From assembly GCF_003243515.1 (NCBI RefSeq), contig NZ_QFRA01000034.1:1-18211 (forward strand): DNA of 18,211 bases, written 5' to 3'. The stretch is from Corynebacterium kroppenstedtii. Lineage in GTDB: Bacteria; Actinomycetota; Actinomycetes; Mycobacteriales; Mycobacteriaceae. The notes beneath the pieces were generated by a model. That model did not search any database, was not told the DNA's origin, and was given only the letters and a program-made list of their open reading frames with translations. The translations under genes and the position numbers were made by a program. Positions within the stretch are counted from its first letter, which is position 1; each line of letters starts with the position of its first letter. Of the stretch, positions 6,827 through 13,748 are shown piece by piece.

Positions 6827-6844
6827 ACAACCATGAACGGTTGT
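6827..6844 (+). promoter_or_regulatory. Inverted repeat in the clpX leader
   Basis: ACAACC-N6-GGTTGT is a perfect 6-bp dyad 34 bases before the clpX start. It may be an operator or a small leader hairpin. I recognise no known consensus. Confidence 0.3.
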
Positions 6845-6878
6845 ACGCCTACGAAGTCGTTAGGGGTCAAGGGAATTT

Positions 6879-8147
6879 ATGGCACGTATGCAGGAAAGCG
6901 CCGATGTCCTGAAGTGCTCTTTTTGCGGAAAGAGCCAGAAGCAAGTCCGCAAACTCATCGCGGGCCCAGGTGTGTACATCTGCGACGAATGCATCGACCT
7001 GTGCAATGAAATTATCGAAGAAGAATTTGATAATTCACCCGCACAGAAGACGGATAAGGCACTACCGAAGCCATCGCAGATCGTCGACTTTCTCGGTGAT
7101 TACGTCATTGGCCAAGACGCCGCAAAGCGGACTTTAGCTGTGGCGGTGTACAACCACTACAAGCGCATCCAAGCCGATGAGAATGACCACCATAAATCTG
7201 ACGATGATATAGAGATCGCGAAGTCCAACATCCTCATGCTCGGCCCGACTGGTTCCGGCAAGACCTACCTGGCGCAAACACTGGCCCGTATGCTCGACGT
7301 TCCCTTCGCCATGACCGACGCAACCAGCCTGACGGAGGCCGGTTATGTCGGTGAAGACGTGGAGAACATTCTTCTGAAGCTCCTCCAGGCGGCGGACTTT
7401 GACGTCGATCGTGCCCAGCGCGGAATCATTTACATCGACGAGGTCGATAAGATTTCACGTAAGTCGGAAAACCCCTCGATCACCAGAGACGTTTCAGGCG
7501 AGGGCGTTCAGCAGGCATTGCTGAAGATTCTCGAAGGAACGGTGGCGTCGGTCCCGCCGCAGGGTGGCCGGAAGCATCCGAACCAAGAATTTATCCAGCT
7601 CGACACGAAGAACGTCTTGTTCATCGTTGCCGGTGCCTTCGCGGGCTTGGAGAAAGTCATTGGTGAGCGACGCGGAAAGCAAGGCCTCGGATTCGGCGCG
7701 AATGTGTCCTCGAAGGAGGATAACGAACTCGATGCGTTCTCCTATGTTCAGCCAGAAGACCTGGTGAAGTTCGGGTTAATTCCTGAGTTCATTGGGCGCC
7801 TCCCGGTCGTCGCTACTGTGAATGATCTTGACCGTGAAGCACTGGTCCGTGTGTTGACCGAACCCAAGAACTCCCTGGTCAAGCAGTACAGCAGGTTGCT
7901 CGACATGGATGGCGTAACCCTGACCATGGAGGAGGGTGCGCTTAATGCCATTGCCGACAAAGCCATCGAACGAGGCACGGGAGCCCGTGGTCTGAGGGCG
8001 ATCTTGGAGGAGATCTTAGGCCCTGTCATGTTCGAGGTCCCCGACTCGGAAGGCGTTACTGAAGTGGTTATTTCAGAAGAGTGCGTCACAGAAGGTGCTG
8101 AGCCGAGGCTGATTTCGTCCACGGAAGCAGAGAGGGAGTCCGCGTAA
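6879..8147 (+). CDS. clpX: ATP-dependent Clp protease ATPase subunit ClpX
   Basis: ClpX is an AAA+ hexamer that recognises degrons, unfolds substrates and feeds them into ClpP1P2. The N-terminal zinc-binding domain has Cys13, Cys16, Cys35 and Cys38. The AAA+ core has Walker A GPTGSGKT (122-129), pore loop GYVG (155-158) and Walker B IIYIDE (183-188). The RKSENPSITRDVSGEGVQQ segment, arginine finger IPEFIGR (301-307) and sensor-2 GARGLR follow in order. The IGF-type ClpP contact loop is represented by the LGFGAN region (270-275). The length of 422 is typical. AAGGGA sits only four bases before ATG 6879. ATG 6888 would be better spaced, but MARMQESAD matches the family start I remember. It lies 193 bases after clpP2, so it may be transcribed separately. 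Confidence 0.97.
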   Translation: MARMQESADVLKCSFCGKSQKQVRKLIAGPGVYICDECIDLCNEIIEEEFDNSPAQKTDKALPKPSQIVDFLGDYVIGQDAAKRTLAVAVYNHYKRIQADENDHHKSDDDIEIAKSNILMLGPTGSGKTYLAQTLARMLDVPFAMTDATSLTEAGYVGEDVENILLKLLQAADFDVDRAQRGIIYIDEVDKISRKSENPSITRDVSGEGVQQALLKILEGTVASVPPQGGRKHPNQEFIQLDTKNVLFIVAGAFAGLEKVIGERRGKQGLGFGANVSSKEDNELDAFSYVQPEDLVKFGLIPEFIGRLPVVATVNDLDREALVRVLTEPKNSLVKQYSRLLDMDGVTLTMEEGALNAIADKAIERGTGARGLRAILEEILGPVMFEVPDSEGVTEVVISEECVTEGAEPRLISSTEAERESA

Positions 8148-8171
8148 AGCCGGGCACCTCAAAAACCGGCT
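8148..8171 (+). terminator. Weak hairpin after clpX
   Basis: AGCCGG (8148-8153) pairs with CCGGCT (8166-8171) directly behind the clpX stop. A further AGGTG/CACCT hairpin lies near 8192-8206. Neither has a T tract. They lie in the 95-base gap between convergent clpX and the TetR gene. Confidence 0.3.
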
Positions 8172-8242
8172 GAAGCAGCCCCTCGAGCCCTCAGGTGTCG
8201 GCCACCTCACATCGTGAACGGGCGCCGACGAATCACGCGCAC

Positions 8243-9142
8243 TTAGTCGCGGTAAAACTCCGAGAACGGACCAAACTGTTCGTCGAACCGATTGGTCTCA
8301 TTCGGGGCCGGTGCCTTACTGCCATCCAAGAGATCACCATCGCCATATAGTGGTGTATTCTCCCGCTCGCTAGCCCGGAGCTGCTCGGTGGTGACGGTGT
8401 AGGAATCTCCCTCGCGCGTGGCCATCGTCGTCGTCAAGAGACTGATCACAGTGTCTTGAATCAGCGCATTAATGCCATCGCGGTTGGTTTCGTCGCCGGT
8501 AGCGACGTCGTACATAGACCGGAATGTCGACTGGTTATACGCAGGAAATGTCGCTAACGCGCAGATGATGAAGTAAATATCGATCGCGGAAACCCCTGGC
8601 CGAAATGCGCCATGATCCTGGCCATTCATCAGCAGTCGCCCGATCTGCAAAACGGCGGGTGAGCCAGAAAAGATATGGACATCGGCATCTTGAGGAAGAA
8701 TCCCAAGCAGATTTTCCATGGCCAACATCCTCGCCGACCGTGGCTCAGCAAAAAACTTCTTCACAAGAATGTCAATGAGTTGCCGGATCGCCTCAACCGG
8801 CACGTCACTGTCAGGAATAAGGTCTTCTGCCTTCGGGTGGAGGAGCGTTTCCGCATAGCGCAAGCACTCCATATACAGGCCTTTTTTGTCGCCGTAATAG
8901 TAATGGATCATCCGCTTAGAGACACCGGACGCGCTCGCAATGTTTTCCAGGCGAGCCTCGTTATAGCCGACGTTAGAAAAAACGGTCAGCGCAGCGTCGA
9001 GAATTTCCTCATGCTCGGGGGCTGAGGTCTCAGCGTCCTTTGAGATAGGACCGGTATCGATGGAAATGAGGTCGGGTGCTGAGGGGGAGTCGTTGTGTAA
9101 AGGCGATGTTGACATACTCATTACTTCGAACGGGGTTGACAT
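8243..9142 (-). CDS. TetR/AcrR-family transcriptional regulator
   Basis: The TetR-type DNA-binding domain spans residues 45-95. EEILDAALTVFSNVGYNEARLENIA is helix 1-2, and SGVSKRMIHYYYGDKKGLY is the turn and recognition helix with the classic YYYGDKKGL ending. A ligand/dimer domain follows, of no subtype I can name. At 299 residues it is long for the family (about 190-220). About 44 disordered residues precede the HTH and a polar tail of about 60 residues follows. No clear Shine-Dalgarno sequence precedes ATG 9142; ATG at residues 8 or 10 are alternatives. A GATAAT box (9218-9213, minus) may be the promoter. It is divergent from mdh, and the 597-base gap holds operator-like palindromes, so it may control itself or mdh. 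I recall a TetR gene next to mdh in C. glutamicum. Its effector is unknown. Confidence 0.9.
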   Translation of the reverse strand: MSTPFEVMSMSTSPLHNDSPSAPDLISIDTGPISKDAETSAPEHEEILDAALTVFSNVGYNEARLENIASASGVSKRMIHYYYGDKKGLYMECLRYAETLLHPKAEDLIPDSDVPVEAIRQLIDILVKKFFAEPRSARMLAMENLLGILPQDADVHIFSGSPAVLQIGRLLMNGQDHGAFRPGVSAIDIYFIICALATFPAYNQSTFRSMYDVATGDETNRDGINALIQDTVISLLTTTMATREGDSYTVTTEQLRASERENTPLYGDGDLLDGSKAPAPNETNRFDEQFGPFSEFYRD

Positions 9143-9407
9143 CTATGGCTTCAGTTCGCGGCGTGCTGAGTCTGTTGCCTCATGCTCCTTGATCCCTCAT
9201 CGAATGGTCCACATTATCGACGAGCTTATGATCCAGTCCGCCACCAACCTCCACGTGCTAGTGATACTGATCGACTAACGGTGGTAGAGGAACAGTTACG
9301 GTCTCGACCTGGTGCCATAATTACCAACACAATCGTAGACATTAGTTTTTACTTTCTTCATTATCTCTTGGTTTATCCCAGTTCGCAGAGCATTTTTGAC
9401 CTTATTC

Positions 9408-9477
9408 GGGGGTAGTTAAGTACATAGCGTCCCAATCAATGCCCACCTTTATACGATCGACGCGAGCAACTACCCCC
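9408..9477. promoter_or_regulatory. 10-bp inverted repeat with RamA-like C/G tracts
   Basis: GGGGGTAGTT (9408-9417) and AACTACCCCC (9468-9477) are exact reverse complements 50 bases apart. In context they read CGGGGGT and ACCCCCT, which fit the loose corynebacterial RamA motif (A or C, then 4-6 C or G, then T, G or C). RamA controls carbon metabolism genes, so a role at mdh is plausible but unproven; an mRNA stem is an alternative. Confidence 0.4.
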
Positions 9478-9491
9478 TTGCCCAGAAAGAA

Positions 9492-9507
9492 CCTACCGAA
9501 TGGTAGG
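9492..9507. promoter_or_regulatory. Operator-like palindrome CCTACC-GAAT-GGTAGG
   Basis: Perfect 6-bp arms with a 4-base centre give a 16-bp dyad of the size TetR dimers bind. The left half recurs as GAACCTACCG at 9628-9637, where CTAC/GTAG is again inverted. It lies between the divergent TetR gene and mdh, making it the best local operator candidate. Confidence 0.45.
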
Positions 9508-9739
9508 CACCACGACTGTTGCCGTGTGGAGGGTGCGGTGTGGACGGGCGCGACCACAACGCAACTCTGTCTACGCAGGTCGGTATATGCAGGGCGGCCG
9601 CGTCAAGGAGTATCGTTGAAGGCGTGCGAACCTACCGTTCCGTAGCTCTTTTCCGGGCAACTGACCCCTCCCGTAGTAGGTGGATGGCCCGACTGTGCAC
9701 GGGTGGTACGCGGTACACCGATATGTAGGGAAGGTTTTA

Positions 9740-10735
9740 ATGACTGCTGAAGGAAAGAATCCCGTCAACGTTGCTGTTTCCGGAGCATCCGGACAAATTT
9801 CGTACTCTTTGCTCTTCCGCATTGCGTCAGGTGACGTCTTTGGTAAGGACACCCCCGTTCACCTCCGGCTGCTCGATATCCCGCAGGCTGTTTCCACTGC
9901 TCAGGGTGTCGCGATGGAACTCTTTGATGCTGCATTCCCGCTTGTCACCGGCATCACTGTAACCGACAAGGCGGAGGAAGCATTCGAGGATGCTCAGGCG
10001 GTTTTCTTAGTTGGTTCCAAGCCCCGCGGTAAAGGGGAGGAACGCTCCGACCTCCTCGCAGCAAACGGCAAGATTTTTGGGCCCCAAGGTAAAGCAATCA
10101 ACGACCACGCTGCCAAAGATGTGCGCGTACTCGTCGTGGGCAACCCTGCCAACACGAACTGCCTGATCGCAAAGGCCAGCGCGCCCGATATCCCGGCCAA
10201 CCACTTCACTGCTATGACCCGTCTGGATCACAACCGGTCGCTGGCTCAGCTGTCCGAAAAGCTGGGTGCCCCGGTGAAAGACTTCGCGAAGATGACGGTG
10301 TGGGGTAACCACTCTGCCACGCAGTTCCCCGATGTCACCTACGCCACGGTCAATGGTGAGTCTGTTGCCGACAAGGTCGATGAGAAGTGGCTTGCCGACG
10401 AGTTCCGCCCGCGTGTTGCCAAGCGTGGAGCTGAAATTATCGAGGTTCGCGGTAAGTCCTCGGCGGCTTCCGCAGCCTCCGCGGCCATCGATCACATGCG
10501 CGACTGGTTCGCCGGAACCCCGGAGGGCGATTGGGTATCCGTATCGCTTCCGTCGGATGGTTCATACGGCATCGACGAAGGCCTCGTTGCCTCTGTGCCG
10601 TGCCGCTCGGTGAACGGCGAGTGGGAAGTCGTTAAGGACTTGGAGATTTCCGACGCACAGCGCAAGCTCATCGATGCCAACGTGGAAGAACTCCGTAACG
10701 AGAAGAAGATCGTGGAGGACAGCGGCTTGATCTAG
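9740..10735 (+). CDS. mdh: Malate dehydrogenase (NAD-dependent)
   Basis: Converts malate and NAD+ to oxaloacetate and NADH in the TCA cycle (EC 1.1.1.37), cytoplasmic. The nucleotide-binding loop is GASGQI (15-20), and Asp46 in LLDIPQA would hold the NAD ribose. The mobile substrate loop SKPRGKGEERSD carries the two binding arginines (96, 102). The family signature MTRLDHNR (159-166) provides the catalytic aspartate 163, and WGNHSATQFPD contains catalytic His191. The length of 331 is typical for the cytosolic-type MDH group. The start is ATG 9740 because AGGGAAGG (9727-9734) precedes it and the protein then begins MTAEGKNPVNVAVSG. An in-frame ATG at 9680 would add 20 unrelated residues. It stands alone, with a strong terminator behind it. 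Confidence 0.97.
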   Translation: MTAEGKNPVNVAVSGASGQISYSLLFRIASGDVFGKDTPVHLRLLDIPQAVSTAQGVAMELFDAAFPLVTGITVTDKAEEAFEDAQAVFLVGSKPRGKGEERSDLLAANGKIFGPQGKAINDHAAKDVRVLVVGNPANTNCLIAKASAPDIPANHFTAMTRLDHNRSLAQLSEKLGAPVKDFAKMTVWGNHSATQFPDVTYATVNGESVADKVDEKWLADEFRPRVAKRGAEIIEVRGKSSAASAASAAIDHMRDWFAGTPEGDWVSVSLPSDGSYGIDEGLVASVPCRSVNGEWEVVKDLEISDAQRKLIDANVEELRNEKKIVEDSGLI

Positions 10736-10793
10736 CCCTGGCAGTCCTCGACGACGAGTAGACGGTAAATAAACCGTTGATGAACGTTTGTTA

Positions 10794-10829
10794 AAGGCCC
10801 GGCTCTCCCTGGTGGAAGAGTCGGGCCTT
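10794..10829 (+). terminator. Strong hairpin terminator after mdh
   Basis: AAGGCCCGGCTCT (10794-10806) pairs with AGAGTCGGGCCTT (10817-10829), 13 bp with one G-T pair and a 10-nt loop, ending in TT-GTG. It lies about 58 bases after the mdh stop and about 45 before the valS promoter. Confidence 0.75.
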
Positions 10830-10872
10830 GTGCCGTCGTTGCCCCGAAACGGCATATGTCCTCGGTCCGTTT

Positions 10873-10878
10873 TAGAAT
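10873..10878 (+). promoter_or_regulatory. -10 box for leaderless valS
   Basis: TAGAAT (10873-10878) is a strong -10. Seven bases separate it from ATG 10886, so transcription should start at or next to that codon. It overlaps the longer in-frame start options (10856, 10877), arguing against them. No clear -35 is present. Confidence 0.6.
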
Positions 10879-10885
10879 GAACCAC

Positions 10886-13657
10886 ATGAATTCAGCCCGT
10901 CATACGCCGCAAGGCTCCTCGTCATCATCGAAATCCTCTACGACGAACCGCGCAGACCTCTTACCTAAGCATTGGAATCCCGCGGATGTTGAGAAGAAAC
11001 TCTATGAGAGCTGGGTAAACAAGGGCTACTTCACGGCGGATGCGTCGTCATCGAAGCCGTCGTATTCCATTGTCTTGCCGCCGCCGAATGTGACTGGGCA
11101 GTTGCACATGGGGCACGCTCTGGACCACACGATTATGGACGCCCTTGCTCGCCAGAAGCGGATGCAAGGCTACGAGGTCTTGTGGCTCCCCGGGATGGAC
11201 CACGCGGGTATCGCCACCCAAACCAAGGTTGAAGCGCTTCTCAAGGAGACAGAGGGGAAGGATCGCTTCGATTACGGCCGCGAGGAATTCGTCGACAAGG
11301 TGTGGTCGTGGAAGAAAGACTACGCCGAAAGGATCGGCAACCAGATGCGTGCCTTGGGGGATTCTTTGGACTGGTCGCGTGAGAGGTTTACTCTCGACGA
11401 GGGGCTCTCGCGTGCGGTTCAGACCATGTTCAAGAAGCTTTATGATCAGGGGCTAATTTACCGTGCGAACCGAATGGTGAATTGGTCGCCGAAGTTAGAG
11501 ACCGCGATCTCGGATATCGAGGTCGTCTACTCCGACGACGAGGGTGAGCTCGTTTCCATCCGCTACGGTTCGCTCAACGACGACGAGCCGCACGTTATCG
11601 TCGCCACGACACGTGTGGAGACGATGCTGGGTGACGTCGCCGTGGCCGTCCACCCGGACGATGATCGATACAAAGATCTTGTCGGTAAACAGTTGCCGCA
11701 CCCCTTTATCGAAGGCCGCATGATGAAGGTTATTGCCGACGATTATGTCGATCCGGAATTCGGCACCGGCGCTGTGAAGATCACGCCTGCTCACGACCCC
11801 AACGACTTCGCGATGGGGCAGCGCCATAACCTCGATATGCCTGTTGTGTTGGATAAGACGGCGCATATTGCGGATACTGGAACCCAATTCGATGGCATGG
11901 ATCGGTATGAAGCGCGGAAGGCCATCACGGAGGCGCTGCGCGAACAGGGCCGGATTGTGAAAGAAATCCGCCCCTACGTTCACTCGGTGGGGCACTCCGA
12001 GCGCACCAAGGAAGCTATTGAGCCCCGCTTGTCCGAGCAATGGTGGGTGAAAGTCGATGGCCTTGCCAAGATGGCATCTAAAGCGGTGAGCAGCGGTGAT
12101 ACCGTCATCCACCCGGAAAGCCAGACACCCCGCTGGTTCGATTGGGTCGGCAACATGCACGATTGGTGCATCTCTCGCCAGCTGTGGTGGGGCCACCGGA
12201 TTCCGATTTGGTATGGCCCTGACGGCGAGGTCGTTTGCTGCGGCCCCGATGATGAACCACCAACAAGCGAGGGCTGGCATCAGGATCCCGATGTGTTGGA
12301 TACCTGGTTTTCCTCCGGTCTGTGGCCGTTCTCGACGATGGGCTGGCCGGAGCACACCAAGGATCTAGACAAGTTCTACCCGACGTCCGTGCTGGTCACC
12401 GGCTATGACATCCTGTTTTTCTGGGTGGCCAGAATGATGATGTTCGCGACCTACGCCGATGCCCTCGAGGACTCAACCCTTCATGATGGCCAGGGCGCGA
12501 CAGCGAAGGACGGCCGTCCCCAGGTACCGTTCACGGACATTTTCTTGCACGGTCTTGTCCGCGATGAACAGGGCCGGAAGATGTCGAAGTCACTGGGTAA
12601 TGGCATCGACCCCATGGATTGGGTGCGGGATTATGGCGCTGACGCCTTGCGATTCACCCTGGCTCGCGGTGCAAACCCGGGGACAGACTTGCCGCTCGGT
12701 AGCGACGCTGCGCAGTCCTCGCGTAATTTTGCGACGAAGCTCTTCAACGCAACGCGGTTTGCCCTGATGAATGGCGCGCAGGTTGGCCCATTGCCAGAGC
12801 GCTCCTCGCTCACGGACGCTGACCGGTGGATTCTGGACCGTTTGGAGGCCACCCGTCAGTACGTAGATAAGTCCCTGGGCAAGTACGAATTCGCGAAGGC
12901 GAGCGAGGCGCTCTATCACTTCACGTGGGACGAGTTCTGCGACTGGTACTTGGAAATCGCGAAGACACAGATTCCGCGCGACCCCGAGGACAATGATGCA
13001 ACCGGTCAGGCCACACAATGTGTTATTGGCCGGGTGTTGGACACCATTCTGCGTCTGCTCCACCCGACGATGCCCTATGTGACAGAAACACTGTGGACCG
13101 CGCTCACCAATGGGGTGGAAGGACAGAAAGAGTCTCTGGTTGTTTCTTCCTGGCCTGACGCGTCGATGACGACAAACGGTGCCGATGCCGACCCCGTTGC
13201 TCAACGTCGCGTGGAGGACCTCATCAAATTGGTGACGGAAATCCGCCGTTTCCGTTCAGACCAGGGCGTGAAGCCGTCACAGCGGGTACCGGCGCGGGTT
13301 GATTGCGCCGCCGCGGATCTTCAGGAACAAGAACCGGCCATCCGTAATTTGGCTCGTATCGACAAACCCTCAGAGGGATTCTCTGCGACGGCCTCCATTG
13401 AACTGCGCTTATCGCAAACCACGATTACTGTCGAACTGGACACGTCCGACACCGTCGATAAGGACGCTGAGCGGAAGCGGATGGAGAAAGACCTCAAAGC
13501 GGCGAACAAGGAACTCGAAACCACCGGTAAGAAACTGGCCAATGAGAACTTCCTCACAAAAGCGCCGGATGCCGTGGTGAACAAGATCCGTGAGCGTCGA
13601 GCTATTGCCGAGGAAGAGGTTGCGAGGATTTCAGCGCGGTTGGCGGACCTCGGATAA
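10886..13657 (+). CDS. valS: Valine--tRNA ligase
   Basis: Class I synthetase that charges tRNA-Val with valine (EC 6.1.1.9) in the cytoplasm. In the 923-residue form the HIGH motif is HMGH at 74-77, within PPNVTGQLHMGHALDH. The KMSKS motif is at 565-569. The editing domain sits between them with the TTRVETMLGDVAVAVHP segment. WWVKV and SVGHSER, the anticodon-binding helical domain, and a C-terminal coiled coil follow. The coil is rich in Lys and Glu (about 860-920) and is the tRNA-contacting arm of ValRS. ATG 10886 is preferred over ATG 10856 because a -10 box lies seven bases before it and there is no Shine-Dalgarno sequence. About 22 serine/threonine-rich residues precede the conserved RADLLPKHWNP. 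It is followed by folC after 74 bases, probably co-transcribed. Confidence 0.97.
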   Translation: MNSARHTPQGSSSSSKSSTTNRADLLPKHWNPADVEKKLYESWVNKGYFTADASSSKPSYSIVLPPPNVTGQLHMGHALDHTIMDALARQKRMQGYEVLWLPGMDHAGIATQTKVEALLKETEGKDRFDYGREEFVDKVWSWKKDYAERIGNQMRALGDSLDWSRERFTLDEGLSRAVQTMFKKLYDQGLIYRANRMVNWSPKLETAISDIEVVYSDDEGELVSIRYGSLNDDEPHVIVATTRVETMLGDVAVAVHPDDDRYKDLVGKQLPHPFIEGRMMKVIADDYVDPEFGTGAVKITPAHDPNDFAMGQRHNLDMPVVLDKTAHIADTGTQFDGMDRYEARKAITEALREQGRIVKEIRPYVHSVGHSERTKEAIEPRLSEQWWVKVDGLAKMASKAVSSGDTVIHPESQTPRWFDWVGNMHDWCISRQLWWGHRIPIWYGPDGEVVCCGPDDEPPTSEGWHQDPDVLDTWFSSGLWPFSTMGWPEHTKDLDKFYPTSVLVTGYDILFFWVARMMMFATYADALEDSTLHDGQGATAKDGRPQVPFTDIFLHGLVRDEQGRKMSKSLGNGIDPMDWVRDYGADALRFTLARGANPGTDLPLGSDAAQSSRNFATKLFNATRFALMNGAQVGPLPERSSLTDADRWILDRLEATRQYVDKSLGKYEFAKASEALYHFTWDEFCDWYLEIAKTQIPRDPEDNDATGQATQCVIGRVLDTILRLLHPTMPYVTETLWTALTNGVEGQKESLVVSSWPDASMTTNGADADPVAQRRVEDLIKLVTEIRRFRSDQGVKPSQRVPARVDCAAADLQEQEPAIRNLARIDKPSEGFSATASIELRLSQTTITVELDTSDTVDKDAERKRMEKDLKAANKELETTGKKLANENFLTKAPDAVVNKIRERRAIAEEEVARISARLADLG

Positions 13658-13716
13658 GTTCTCGGGAATAAACCCCGGTGAATGCGGACGAACGGCATAG
13701 AACGAAGCGGGATACA

Positions 13717-13748
13717 AGGAAGAAGGTATGAATGGTGGCAGGTCGTGA
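13717..13748 (+). promoter_or_regulatory. folC ribosome-binding site with overlapping six-codon frame
   Basis: AGGAAGAAGG (13717-13726) serves two starts. ATG 13732 is folC. ATG 13728, in another frame, reads MNGGRS and stops at TGA 13746-13748, inside folC. The second ATG is very close to the Shine-Dalgarno sequence, so it may simply be chance, or it may tune folC translation. Confidence 0.35.

Larger units (their letters stand above)
9143..9739. other. Long divergent intergenic region (TetR gene / mdh)
   Basis: No recognisable gene lies in these 597 bases. It contains a long-range inverted repeat (9408/9468), a compact palindrome (9492-9507) and a 10-base direct repeat GAACCTACCG (9489-9498 and 9628-9637). 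TATAC and TATATG boxes occur near 9450 and 9583. A bulged hairpin just before the mdh ribosome-binding site (9702-9719) comprises GGT-G-GTAC, loop GCG, then GTACACC. Open frames crossing it have no domain and no good starts. Confidence 0.6.

Noticed and set aside
9151..9184. Ten-codon minus-strand frame MRQQTQHAAN upstream of the TetR gene
   Set aside because: AAGGAG is only one base from its ATG, too close for normal initiation; there is no other support.
9060..9645. Several + strand open frames between the TetR gene and mdh
   Set aside because: No domain, no ribosome-binding site, poor codon pattern, and overlap with the palindromes.
9680..9739. Longer mdh start at ATG 9680
   Set aside because: It adds residues unlike any MDH N-terminus, crosses the leader hairpin, and lacks the Shine-Dalgarno sequence that ATG 9740 has.
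10736..10885. T-box or other amino-acid riboswitch in front of valS
   Set aside because: Only a terminator and a leaderless promoter fit in the space; there is no room for a T-box structure.
11495..12355. Long minus-strand frames inside valS
   Set aside because: Shadow of the valS codon pattern on the opposite strand; no domain recognised.
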